Source: Oscillospiraceae bacterium
Lineage (GTDB): Bacteria > Bacillota > Clostridia > Oscillospirales > Oscillospiraceae
NCBI GenBank assembly: GCA_009779845.1
Contig: WRBE01000017.1
Coordinates: 1-47,997, forward strand
Direction: 5' to 3'
DNA length: 47,997 bases
Made by a program: the position numbers and the translations under genes. Below are positions 41,418-47,997 of the stretch, piece after piece; the first letter of the stretch is position 1, and every line of letters begins with the position of its first letter. The notes under the pieces were generated by a model. The model worked only from the letters and a program-made list of their open reading frames with translations. It was not told the DNA's origin and made no database searches.

Positions 41418-42212
41418 ATGGTAGATTTTCAATGTGGTACGTCCTACACTGTGAAAGACCTGCAAAAGCTTATCGCACTTTTGCGCTCACCCACGGGCTG
41501 TCCTTGGGATCGGGAACAGACGCATGAGAGCATCCGGCGCAATCTGTTAGAAGAGGCGTATGAGACCTGTGAGGCCATTGACACCCAAAACCCAGAACTT
41601 CTCCGGGAAGAGCTGGGAGACATGCTCACTCAGGTACTCTTTCATGCACAGATTGAGGAAGAGGCGGGGCGGTTTACCATCGACGACGTGGCCGATGCTA
41701 CCTGTAAAAAGCTCATCTTCCGCCATCCTCACATTTTCGGGGACAGGGCGGCAGAGAACGCAGAACAGGTCATGGAGAGTTGGGACGAGCTAAAACGGCA
41801 AGAAAAACAACACACCACCGTGGCCCAGTCTATGGAAGCCGTAGCGAAAAGTCTCCCCGCCAACTGGCGGGCGGAGAAAGTGCAAGGCAAGGCCCAAAAA
41901 GTGGGATTTGACTTCCCTGGCGCCAAAGACGCTTTGGACAAGCTCCAAGAAGAGTGTGACGAGTTGAACACCGCCATGTCAACGGGCACCGGCATTGTGG
42001 AAGAGGCGGGGGATATCCTGTTTGCAGCAATCAATGTGTTGCGGCTGTTAGGCGTTGACCCGGAAGATGCACTACATGCCAGCACAGATAAATTCATCCG
42101 ACGGTTCGCCTACTTAGAGCAAGCGGCGGGTGACAAGGGACAAGCCCTTGAAGATTTGACCTTAGACGAGATGGAACACCTCTACCAAGAGGGGAAACAT
42201 AAGCGGCTATAG
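41418..42212 (+). CDS. mazG: Nucleoside triphosphate pyrophosphohydrolase MazG
   Basis: MazG hydrolyses NTPs and dNTPs to monophosphates. The 264-residue, two-domain protein has the N-terminal LRSPTGCPWDREQTHESIRR, EEAYETCEAI and ELGDMLTQVLFHAQ with metal-binding Glu/Asp, and the C-terminal copy KVGFDFPGAKDALDKLQEEC, EAGDILFAAINVLRLLG. AGGGGG lies before the ATG at 41418. It is shorter than Bacillus YabN because the N-terminal tetrapyrrole methylase domain found there is absent. It sits in the conserved flippase-mazG-rqcP cluster. Confidence 0.95.
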   Translation: MVDFQCGTSYTVKDLQKLIALLRSPTGCPWDREQTHESIRRNLLEEAYETCEAIDTQNPELLREELGDMLTQVLFHAQIEEEAGRFTIDDVADATCKKLIFRHPHIFGDRAAENAEQVMESWDELKRQEKQHTTVAQSMEAVAKSLPANWRAEKVQGKAQKVGFDFPGAKDALDKLQEECDELNTAMSTGTGIVEEAGDILFAAINVLRLLGVDPEDALHASTDKFIRRFAYLEQAAGDKGQALEDLTLDEMEHLYQEGKHKRL

Positions 42213-42291
42213 AGCGCATTGCGCTTTTTAGTAAATACACTAGGCGGCAGGAATCTGTTGCCAAAAGCTATTATTTAGGAGGAACTAAGTT

Positions 42292-42567
42292 ATGAACAAG
42301 GCAGAACTCATTGCTCTGGTTGCAGAGAACGCTGGGTTGTCCAAGAAGGACACAGAGAAAGCGGTAAATTCCCTTATCGACACCATCACCGATACCCTCA
42401 AAGGCGGCGACAAAGTACAATTGGTTGGGTTTGGCGTGTTTGAAGTCAAACAACGTGCAGCGCGCATGGGCCGTAATCCCAAGACGAAAGAGCAAATTAG
42501 CATCCCTGCTTCTTCTGTTCCGGTATTCAAAGCCGGCAAGGCGTTCAAAGACGCGATTGACAAGTAA
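42292..42567 (+). CDS. hup: HU-family DNA-binding protein
   Basis: This 91-residue histone-like protein bends and packages DNA. It starts MNKAELIALVAENAGLSKKD and has the conserved LVGFGVFEVKQRAARMGRNP and TKEQISIPASSVPVFKAGKA, followed by FKDAI. Length and motifs are standard for HU. AGGAGG lies upstream. A terminator (42585-42613) follows, so hup mRNA can exceed rqcP mRNA. Compare the 56-residue HU-like ORF at 33619, which lacks the DNA-binding half. Confidence 0.97.
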   Translation: MNKAELIALVAENAGLSKKDTEKAVNSLIDTITDTLKGGDKVQLVGFGVFEVKQRAARMGRNPKTKEQISIPASSVPVFKAGKAFKDAIDK

Positions 42568-42584
42568 GAAACGCAGTATAATCT

Positions 42585-42613
42585 AAAAACCGCCCGCATC
42601 ATGGGCGGTTTTT
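42585..42613 (+). terminator. Terminator/attenuator between hup and rqcP
   Basis: AAAAACCGCCC (42585-42595) and GGGCGGTTTTT (42603-42613) form a hairpin ending in T5. Read-through is needed if rqcP has no other promoter, as its start is 18 bp downstream. Confidence 0.85.
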
Positions 42614-42630
42614 CTATCGGGAGCAACACC

Positions 42631-42870
42631 ATGCGACTAGATAAATATCTCAAAGTGTCCCGCTTAATCAAACGCCGCACCATCGCCAACGAGGCCTGTG
42701 ACAATGGCCGGGTTAGTGTAAACGGCAAACCCGCCCGTGCGTCTTATGCGGTGCAAATAGGGGACATGATTGAAATCCAACTGGGCCAACGCACCACCCG
42801 AGTAGAGGTGGTCAGCGTGGCAGAACATGTGAGCAAAGACGGCGCAGAGGCGATGTACCGGGAGACATAG
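42631..42870 (+). CDS. rqcP: RqcP (YabO-like) S4-domain RNA-binding protein
   Basis: This 79-residue S4-domain protein is MRLDKYLKVSRLIKRRTIAN, then EACDNGRVSVNGKPARASYA, then VQIGDMIEIQLGQRTTRVEV. The LDKYLKVSRLIKRR and GRVSVNG signatures match YabO/RqcP, which works with RqcH on stalled 50S subunits in ribosome quality control. ATG 42631 is chosen because it gives the family start; an in-frame ATG at 42601 lies inside the terminator. A ribosome site GGGAG is at 42620. A perfect 14-bp hairpin overlaps the end of the gene. Confidence 0.9.
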   Translation: MRLDKYLKVSRLIKRRTIANEACDNGRVSVNGKPARASYAVQIGDMIEIQLGQRTTRVEVVSVAEHVSKDGAEAMYRET

Positions 42871-42892
42871 AGGACAATGTCCTCTATGTCTC
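42862..42892 (+). terminator. Hairpin at end of rqcP
   Basis: GAGACATAGAGGAC (42862-42875) pairs perfectly with its complement at 42879-42892 around AAT, across the rqcP stop. The T run is weak. From 42893 to 43079 nothing else is recognised. Confidence 0.55.
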
Positions 42893-43079
42893 GTGCCTCT
42901 TAGGCTCCCTTCCCAAAGGAGACAAGAGCCAAAGGTATGGGACATGCGGGGGCGGTGTGTATATCAACCGTCCTAGGGGCCGGAAAATGCAAAGGGTCTT
43001 TTTTGCTATCATTTTTTGACTATCGGGACTTGATTTTACTATTTTTTTATAGTGGACGCCACAAAAAGTGAAAAAAGAC

Positions 43080-43109
43080 TTGCAATTTACTCCCTATTTA
43101 TGATATGGT
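43080..43109 (+). promoter_or_regulatory. Promoter for TAXI-TRAP operon
   Basis: TTGCAA (43080-43085) and TATGGT (43104-43109) with 18-bp spacing lie about 45 bp before the receptor start. The match is moderate. Confidence 0.55.
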
Positions 43110-43154
43110 ATAGAACATTATAAATAAAGAACGCACAAAGTGAGGAGAAGTGTT

Positions 43155-44123
43155 ATGAAAAAGAAAGTGATTGCATGTTTGGCCATGGTGCTTTGCATCT
43201 TGCTGGTCGCTGGTGCTTGCGGCGGTGATGGCGGCGGTGCGCAAACCCGTCTGATTATGGCCACCGGCGGCACAGGCGGCACCTACTACCCCTTCGGCGG
43301 CGTAATGGCCGGTGTCATCAACAATACCACGGATTTGCAAATTTCCCCCAACGCTTCCGGGGCGTCTGTCGATAACCTACGTCAAATCGCAGCAGGAGAC
43401 GCGCACATCGCATTAGCACAAAATGATGCCTCCTATTATGCGTTTACCGCCACAGAAATCTGGTCAGAGTTTGACGCAGTAACCTCTCTGCGCTCTCTCA
43501 TGGCGCTCCACCCGGAGCCGGTTCAGATCGTGGTGCTGGCTGATTCCGGCATCTATAGTGTGGAAGACTTAGCGGGCCGGCGTGTCTCCGTCGGGGACAT
43601 CGGTTCTGGTGTTGAGGCAAACTCAAAACAGATTCTGGGCGTGTACGGCATTACCTTCGACGACATTAATGTGTTCAACTTAGGCGTTGGCCCCTCAGCC
43701 GATGCGATGCGGGATGGGAGCATTGACGCATTCTTCTTCACCGCCATCGCCCCCACAGCGGCTATTATGGAATTATCCACCCGGCATGATGTCCGGCTAC
43801 TCTCCATTTCCGATGCCAGAATCGACATGCTGACATCACAGTATGCGTTCTATGCCAGAGCCACGTTGGATTCAGAAAACTACACTTTCCTGACTGAGCC
43901 TGTGCAAACCGTGACGGTTCATGCGCAATTGATCGTGTCAGAGGACATGGACGAGGATCTCGTATATACCATCGTACAGGCGATTATGGACGGCAGAGAA
44001 GAAATCATCGAAGGACACCGTGCCGGTAACTACATTGACCCGGCCCATGCTGTGGAATACATCAGTGTCCCCCTCCATCCTGGTGCAATTCGCTTCTTCC
44101 AAGAAGCAGGCGTGTTAGACTAG
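43155..44123 (+). CDS. TAXI-family TRAP transporter solute receptor
   Basis: This 322-residue receptor captures solute outside the cell for the TRAP permease encoded two genes downstream. The signal peptide (KVIACLAMVLCILLVAG) ends in lipobox VAGAC, so it is lipid-anchored, as expected for a Gram-positive cell. The TAXI signature is in IMATGGTGGTYYPFGGVMAG, followed by SGASVDNLRQIAAGDAHIAL and RRVSVGDIGSGVEANSKQIL. ATG 43155 follows AGGAGAAG; an earlier in-frame start (43140) lacks one. The solute class (often dicarboxylates or amino acids in TAXI systems) is not decided by sequence. Confidence 0.95.
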   Translation: MKKKVIACLAMVLCILLVAGACGGDGGGAQTRLIMATGGTGGTYYPFGGVMAGVINNTTDLQISPNASGASVDNLRQIAAGDAHIALAQNDASYYAFTATEIWSEFDAVTSLRSLMALHPEPVQIVVLADSGIYSVEDLAGRRVSVGDIGSGVEANSKQILGVYGITFDDINVFNLGVGPSADAMRDGSIDAFFFTAIAPTAAIMELSTRHDVRLLSISDARIDMLTSQYAFYARATLDSENYTFLTEPVQTVTVHAQLIVSEDMDEDLVYTIVQAIMDGREEIIEGHRAGNYIDPAHAVEYISVPLHPGAIRFFQEAGVLD

Positions 44124-44126
44124 ACA

Positions 44127-44648
44127 GTGCAGGGGCGCAAACGCCGCCGACTTGTGTGGCTTGCTGTCTGTGTGACCTTGGGGGCGCTTGCCCTGTTTTC
44201 CCTGTTGCACCGCACCCCTTACTTAGTGTTGTCTCACGCTGAGGCGGCACAAGTGTTGTACATCGCACCCCTTTCTGAGGGAGAAGGGTTTTCCGTCAAT
44301 CACATCCACTCCCTCAACCAAAGCCCTGTGACAGAGATTTATGTGCTCCGTGACGGGCAGATTATGCTAACAGCCATGGAGTTCGAGACCTTCGGTGCGG
44401 GGATGCCCGCAGTCTTAGAACCGGGACAAACCCTCATCCGCCCAGAGACAGGCGGGATGCGTATAGACGGCTTTGAGCGCCGCATACCCGATTTGCGTTA
44501 TCTCATCGGGTATGCGGCAGAGCATACTTTACACATAGCGAACCAAACCGTCCCCTTGGACACCTTAGCCGATGCGGGACAGTCCGTGCAATTTACTCCA
44601 AGACAGCTCAATCTTTGGCAAAGACTCTTCTGGGGCCTTTGTAGATAG
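44127..44648 (+). CDS. DUF1850 domain protein of TAXI-TRAP operon
   Basis: This 173-residue protein starts with GTG at 44127, 3 bp after the receptor stop, with a weak ribosome site, so it is probably translationally coupled. One N-terminal membrane span (LVWLAVCVTLGALALFSLLH) precedes a beta-rich domain with FSVNHIHSLNQSPVTEIYVL and the DUF1850 hallmark MEFETFGAGMPA. DUF1850 genes typically sit between TAXI receptor and fused permease genes, as here. The role is unknown, perhaps assembly or regulation of the transporter. Confidence 0.9.
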   Translation: MQGRKRRRLVWLAVCVTLGALALFSLLHRTPYLVLSHAEAAQVLYIAPLSEGEGFSVNHIHSLNQSPVTEIYVLRDGQIMLTAMEFETFGAGMPAVLEPGQTLIRPETGGMRIDGFERRIPDLRYLIGYAAEHTLHIANQTVPLDTLADAGQSVQFTPRQLNLWQRLFWGLCR

Positions 44649-44669
44649 CAGATAAAGGAAGTGTGGCCC

Positions 44670-46694
44670 ATGACAGATCATGAAGAACAAGACTTCAAAC
44701 AAGAAGACAACTTAATAGATCAACCCATCGCAGACGAACAACTTGTCAGCGAGGAAGAAATCCAGCGCAAGATGGCAAAAGTAAGCAAAGAGTCTAACAC
44801 CCGGCAATTTTCCGGTGTGCCAAAACTCATCATGCGCTGGCTTTGTGTTGCGTTTACGCTCTATGTGCTGATTATCAACATCGGCTTTATCCGCCTGCCG
44901 CCGCAAATTCACCGTGCATCCTTTGTGGCGTTGCTGTTACTCTATACCTTCCTGCTCTATCCCGCTAGGAAGAAAGACGGCGGACGGCTCAATCATATGC
45001 CTTGGTATGACTTGGTATTGGGCATTGTGGGGGCGGCATGTTTCTTTTACTATGTCGTCAACTTCCAAACCATCGTTGGACAAATGTCAACCTTTACGAC
45101 CATGGATGTGATTGTGGCCATTGTGGGGATTGCCATCCTGTTCATCGCCTGTCACCGTGTGGTGGGACTGCCCTTGATTATTGTGGTGGGTGCCTTTCTC
45201 GCCTATGCCTATTTCGGGCGGTATATTCCGGGCGTCTTAGGTCATGCGGGCTATCGTGTTGAGCGTATCTTCACCTACCTCTTCTATACCACAGAGGGGG
45301 TCATCGGCACACCCATCGGGGTTATCTCTACCTTTATTTTCCTCTTCTTACTCTTTAGTGCCTTTTTGATGCGAACGGGTATCAGCACCCTATTCATTGA
45401 CCTAGCCAACGTCATCGCTGGCAGAGCCGTAGGCGGCCCCGCAAAGGTATCCGTTGTCGTTTCTGCACTGGAGGGCATGGTTTCCGGTAGCTCTATTGCA
45501 AACACAGTGGCCTCCGGCTCGTTTACCATCCCGCTGATGAAACGTCTGGGCTATGAGAAAAACTTCGCAGGCGGGGTTGAGGCCGCGGCTTCTACCGGCG
45601 GACAAATCCTACCGCCTATTTTGGGTGCCGCCGCCTTCTTGATGGCAGAGATTACAGGGATTCCCTTCGGTCAAATTGCCTTGGCCGCTTTGATTCCTGC
45701 CTTTCTCTACTTTAGTTGCGTGTTCGCCTCCGTACACTTTGAGGCGAAGAAAACGAACCTGCGCCCCATTCCATCGGATGAAATTCCCAAATTCCGCTCT
45801 TTGGTTGGGCGGCTTCATTTGCTCTTGCCCCTCGTCTCTCTCGTTTTGTTGCTCGCCACCGGAACCACTATCGCCCGCGCCGCCTTGTACTCCACTGCTG
45901 TTGCCATTGTGGTGAGTATGATTCGCAAAGACACCAGACTGACACCCAAAAAGTTTTTTGACGCACTGGAAGCTGCTGCAAAAAACAGCATTGGTGTCGG
46001 TGTGGCCTGCGCCATGGCGGGTATGATCGTTGGTGTCGTCACCCTGACGGGGCTGGGCATGGCTTTTGCAACCTCCATGATTTCTCTGGCAGACGGTATC
46101 GCCAACGACACGTTGCGGATGGTGATTATACTCTTCTTCTGTCTGTTGGCCTCCATTATTTTAGGGCTCGGTGTGCCGACCACAGCCAAATATCTCATTA
46201 TGGCGACGATTACTGCACCCATTATCGTTAGCTTGGGGGTACCGATACTCGCCGCCCACATGTTTGTATTCTTTGCCGCAACCGATGCGGACATCACGCC
46301 GCCTGTCGGCCTTGCGGCGTATGCCGCAGCCGCAATTTCCGGCGGCTCACCCATGCGGACGAGTGTCATTGCCACCCGCCTCGCCATCTCGGACTTCATC
46401 ATACCCTTTGCGTTTGTCTTTAACCCCCAGATGCTGTTTATTGAGCCCACTCTGATGGGGGTCATACAGGTCACCGTCACCAGCCTGATTGGTATCTTGG
46501 GTGTCGCATCCGGTCTTTCCGGTTATCTTGTGCGGCGTTTGCACGGGTTTGAGCGCATTTTACTCATTGGCGGCGGAATCTGCTTGATCAGTACCGACAT
46601 CACAACCGACATCATCGGTGCGGTGATTGTTGTTGGGATGTATCTTTTGCAGAGAGTGCAAAACAGAAAAGGGTCTGGGCCGGTACCGGCTTAA
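44670..46694 (+). CDS. TRAP transporter permease, fused 4TM/12TM subunits
   Basis: This is a 674-residue membrane protein. A charged N-terminus (about 1-55) is followed by a small-subunit-like four-helix part (about 55-180) and a DctM-type large subunit (about 185-600) with SGSSIANTVASGSFTIPLMK and GGVEAAASTGGQILPPILGA. TRAP systems use ion gradients, not ATP. ATG 44670 follows AAGGAAG; an in-frame GTG at 44661 is possible. The gene belongs to the receptor-DUF1850-permease operon, which ends at the terminator at 46718. Confidence 0.96.
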   Translation: MTDHEEQDFKQEDNLIDQPIADEQLVSEEEIQRKMAKVSKESNTRQFSGVPKLIMRWLCVAFTLYVLIINIGFIRLPPQIHRASFVALLLLYTFLLYPARKKDGGRLNHMPWYDLVLGIVGAACFFYYVVNFQTIVGQMSTFTTMDVIVAIVGIAILFIACHRVVGLPLIIVVGAFLAYAYFGRYIPGVLGHAGYRVERIFTYLFYTTEGVIGTPIGVISTFIFLFLLFSAFLMRTGISTLFIDLANVIAGRAVGGPAKVSVVVSALEGMVSGSSIANTVASGSFTIPLMKRLGYEKNFAGGVEAAASTGGQILPPILGAAAFLMAEITGIPFGQIALAALIPAFLYFSCVFASVHFEAKKTNLRPIPSDEIPKFRSLVGRLHLLLPLVSLVLLLATGTTIARAALYSTAVAIVVSMIRKDTRLTPKKFFDALEAAAKNSIGVGVACAMAGMIVGVVTLTGLGMAFATSMISLADGIANDTLRMVIILFFCLLASIILGLGVPTTAKYLIMATITAPIIVSLGVPILAAHMFVFFAATDADITPPVGLAAYAAAAISGGSPMRTSVIATRLAISDFIIPFAFVFNPQMLFIEPTLMGVIQVTVTSLIGILGVASGLSGYLVRRLHGFERILLIGGGICLISTDITTDIIGAVIVVGMYLLQRVQNRKGSGPVPA

Positions 46695-46717
46695 GTAGGA
46701 TCATCATGCAAGAGTAC

Positions 46718-46752
46718 GCGGCAAGGTTGAGATATCGCCTTGCCGCTTTTTT
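46718..46752 (+). terminator. Terminator of TAXI-TRAP operon
   Basis: GCGGCAAGG (46718-46726) and CCTTGCCGC (46738-46746) form a stem followed by six T, 23 bp after the permease stop. Confidence 0.9.
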
Positions 46753-46765
46753 GTTTTGTGGGGGT

Positions 46766-47352
46766 GCCCTTGGTCTTTCCTGTTCGGCGTTTCGCCGATT
46801 TTGGCTTGGCGGTTCCCGCCAGCTGGTTTTGTCCTGCCGGACGGGCCTTCTTTTTGTTGTTGAACAAAAAGAAGCAAAAAATCAACACAGGGGCTGCGCC
46901 CCTATGTACCCGCTAAGGTCAACGTCCAAGGTAGAGATCGTTTTCATGTTATACTCTGTGCTGGCGACAATACTCCCCTACCAGAAGTCCAGTTGCCTCG
47001 GAACCTAGAAGGGCGGTGGTATTGCCGGAATGATGTACTATTGAAATGCTACCCATTCATGAGCACATTTCAATAGTACATCATTCCGGCAATACCACCG
47101 CCCTTGACCATTGGAGTTTCGAGTACTATTACATCTGGCGTGAGGGTTTTGGCACCCGTGCAGAGTATAAGGTGCGAAACCGTCGTCACTCTGCCCTTGA
47201 CCTTGCGGGTACATAGGGGCGTAGCCCCTGTGTTGATTTTTTGCTTCTTTTTGTTCAACAACAAAAAGAAGGCCCGTCCGGCAGGACAAAACCAGCTGGC
47301 GGGAACCGCCAAGCCAAAATCGGCGAAACGCCGAACAGAAAAGGTCAAGGGC
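46766..47352. repeat. Modular palindromic repeat, copy 2
   Basis: This 587-bp non-coding element has 148-bp near-perfect terminal inverted arms (46766-46913 and 47205-47352). Inside are block C (46915-about 47009), a 39-bp central palindrome (47010-47048/47066-47104) and block B inverted (about 47097-47204). Blocks B and C match those of copy 1 in opposite orientation, and the arms match its boundary module. The decamer GCCCTTGACC or its complement recurs at block edges (47101, 47193, 47342). The long open frames here are shadows of the inverted arms. Confidence 0.88.
47010..47104. repeat. Central 39-bp perfect palindrome of copy 2
   Basis: The arms 47010-47048 and 47066-47104 are exact complements around a 17-nt loop. 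This block is absent from copy 1. It would form a very stable cruciform or RNA hairpin. Confidence 0.85.
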
Positions 47353-47374
47353 CGGGACGCACAGGGCATCATAC

Positions 47375-47472
47375 TACAATGTACAACAGGCCGAACCCCT
47401 TGCAACTACTGGGCTAACCTACACTGAAATGCCGTCTGATCAGACAATTGTTCTGATAATGGCGGCATTTTT
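47375..47472 (+). repeat. Conserved 3' flank of repeat copy 2, with hairpin
   Basis: TACAATGTACAACAG (47375-47389) and TAACCTACA (47415-47423), 25 nt apart, repeat the boxes after copy 1. A hairpin AAATGCCG/CGGCATTT (47427-47434/47463-47470) with inner pairing ATCAGA/TCTGAT and a T run follows, as at copy 1. From 47473 to 47626 only a weak promoter-like TATACT (47597) is seen. Confidence 0.65.
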
Positions 47473-47626
47473 GCGCTACAGAACAAGCAAAGACGGACAA
47501 CCCATTTTTTATGTATATTATCATTATTTCAAGCAAATGACAAGATGCTTCCCTAAAGCCTGTGCCATTTTTCTGGCAACGAAGGATGCTTTGTGATATA
47601 CTGAAGAAAAACTAGGGATTGCGGAT

Positions 47627-47997
47627 ATGCCAAAAAAGAAACGCACAAAACAAGAACGCACACAATTGCGGCTGCAAAAAGCGAAGCAATGGGTACTCAC
47701 ATATAAGGGCTCGCACATTGTTCGTGCCTACCGGAAACGCTTTCAGGTAGATTACTCTTGTGCGCTTCGGGATTTAGAGGCCATCGGTGCCATCCCGCCG
47801 GAGCGGTTGGCAACCTTGAAGGCCGCCGAAGAAATCCGGTTGCAAAAAAAGCGCGAAGACCGTGAAAGCAAACAGCTTCCATCCATGTGGGAACATAATC
47901 CCGACTGCGATGATACCTTTTTCTACATAGCCGGATACACAAGCGGCGGTGCGCCTTATGGCGTGACGTGGGAAGAAATGGGAATGACACCTTATGA
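47627..47997 (+). CDS. Conserved hypothetical protein, 3' truncated by window
   Basis: ATG 47627 opens a frame that runs off the end of the window: 123 codons with no stop. It begins MPKKKRTKQERTQLRLQKAK, followed by a short YRKRFQVDYSCALRDLEAIG helix, a charged coiled-coil-like stretch (AAEEIRLQKKREDRESKQ), and FFYIAGYTSGGAPYGVTWEE at the end. The last segment resembles a motif common in small clostridial hypothetical proteins. The N-terminus is very basic, which could mean nucleic-acid binding. The ribosome site is weak (AGGGATTGCGG). The function is unknown. Confidence 0.75.
   Translation, partial: MPKKKRTKQERTQLRLQKAKQWVLTYKGSHIVRAYRKRFQVDYSCALRDLEAIGAIPPERLATLKAAEEIRLQKKREDRESKQLPSMWEHNPDCDDTFFYIAGYTSGGAPYGVTWEEMGMTPY

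Noticed and set aside
43155-46694. TRAP operon as a novel system
   Set aside because: Receptor, DUF1850 and fused permease are the standard TAXI-TRAP arrangement.
46706-47427. Several open frames of 65-111 codons within repeat copy 2
   Set aside because: The same peptide appears from both arms because of the inverted repeat; no ribosome site or family signal supports them.

Overview
The window looks like chromosomal DNA of a Gram-positive anaerobe of class Clostridia. The evidence is polA without proofreading residues, a SpoVB-type flippase next to mazG and rqcP, DUF3048 and DUF4364 proteins, an EFR1-type flavodoxin/ferredoxin, split transketolase, a TAXI-type TRAP system, lipoproteins with clear lipoboxes, S-layer-homology (SLH) surface proteins and strong AGGAGG ribosome sites. 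I would not name a family or genus from sequence alone. No plasmid, phage or CRISPR hallmark is visible.

Layout. 1-1.6 kb: 3' part of a large SLH surface protein, then a hairpin cluster. 1.9-2.15 kb: a CAT-anticodon tRNA with its own promoter and terminator. 2.2-7.3 kb: a tightly overlapping operon polA-rimI-acyltransferase-tsaD. 7.35-9.6 kb: a frameshifted short-chain dehydrogenase and a flavodoxin/ferredoxin, divergent from a TetR regulator across a candidate operator. 9.6-11.9 kb: cutC, a tiny ribbon-helix-helix repressor divergent from a 22-codon ORF across 10-bp direct repeats, and a second SLH protein. 11.9-17.7 kb: a dppBCDF-like ABC importer, nagB, and araA behind an AraR-like operator. 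17.8-21.6 kb: two lipoproteins of unknown function around an iron alcohol dehydrogenase. 21.6-24.2 kb: iscS-nadA-iscU, which couples Fe-S assembly to the Fe-S enzyme quinolinate synthase. 24.4-25.1 kb: tRNA-Thr and an AT-rich intergenic region with three DnaA-box-like 9-mers in a row. 25.1-26.9 kb: split transketolase. 27.0-27.5 kb: first copy of a modular palindromic repeat. 27.7-31.1 kb: a frameshifted orphan gene, a DUF3048 lipoprotein, DUF4364, a GIY-YIG protein and a lipoprotein. 31.1-33.8 kb: molybdenum-cofactor genes moaA-moaC-mog/MOSC, then a half-length HU-like protein. 33.9-39.4 kb: an 1840-residue SLH-anchored subtilisin. 39.7-42.9 kb: spoVB-like flippase, mazG, hup, rqcP. 43.1-46.7 kb: a complete TAXI-TRAP operon. 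46.7-47.5 kb: second copy of the modular palindromic repeat. 47.6 kb to the end: start of a conserved hypothetical gene cut by the window.

The most unusual structure is the pair of non-coding elements at about 27.0-27.4 and 46.77-47.35 kb. Both are bounded by inverted copies of one module and contain shuffled, inverted internal modules separated by the decamer GCCCTTGACC or its complement. Both are followed by the same two short boxes at nearly constant spacing and then a terminator-like hairpin. Other items worth checking are the DnaA-box triplet, the half-HU protein, the ribbon-helix-helix/direct-repeat locus and two frameshifts that both fall in short C runs. Everything here was read by eye; no similarity search or folding program was run.
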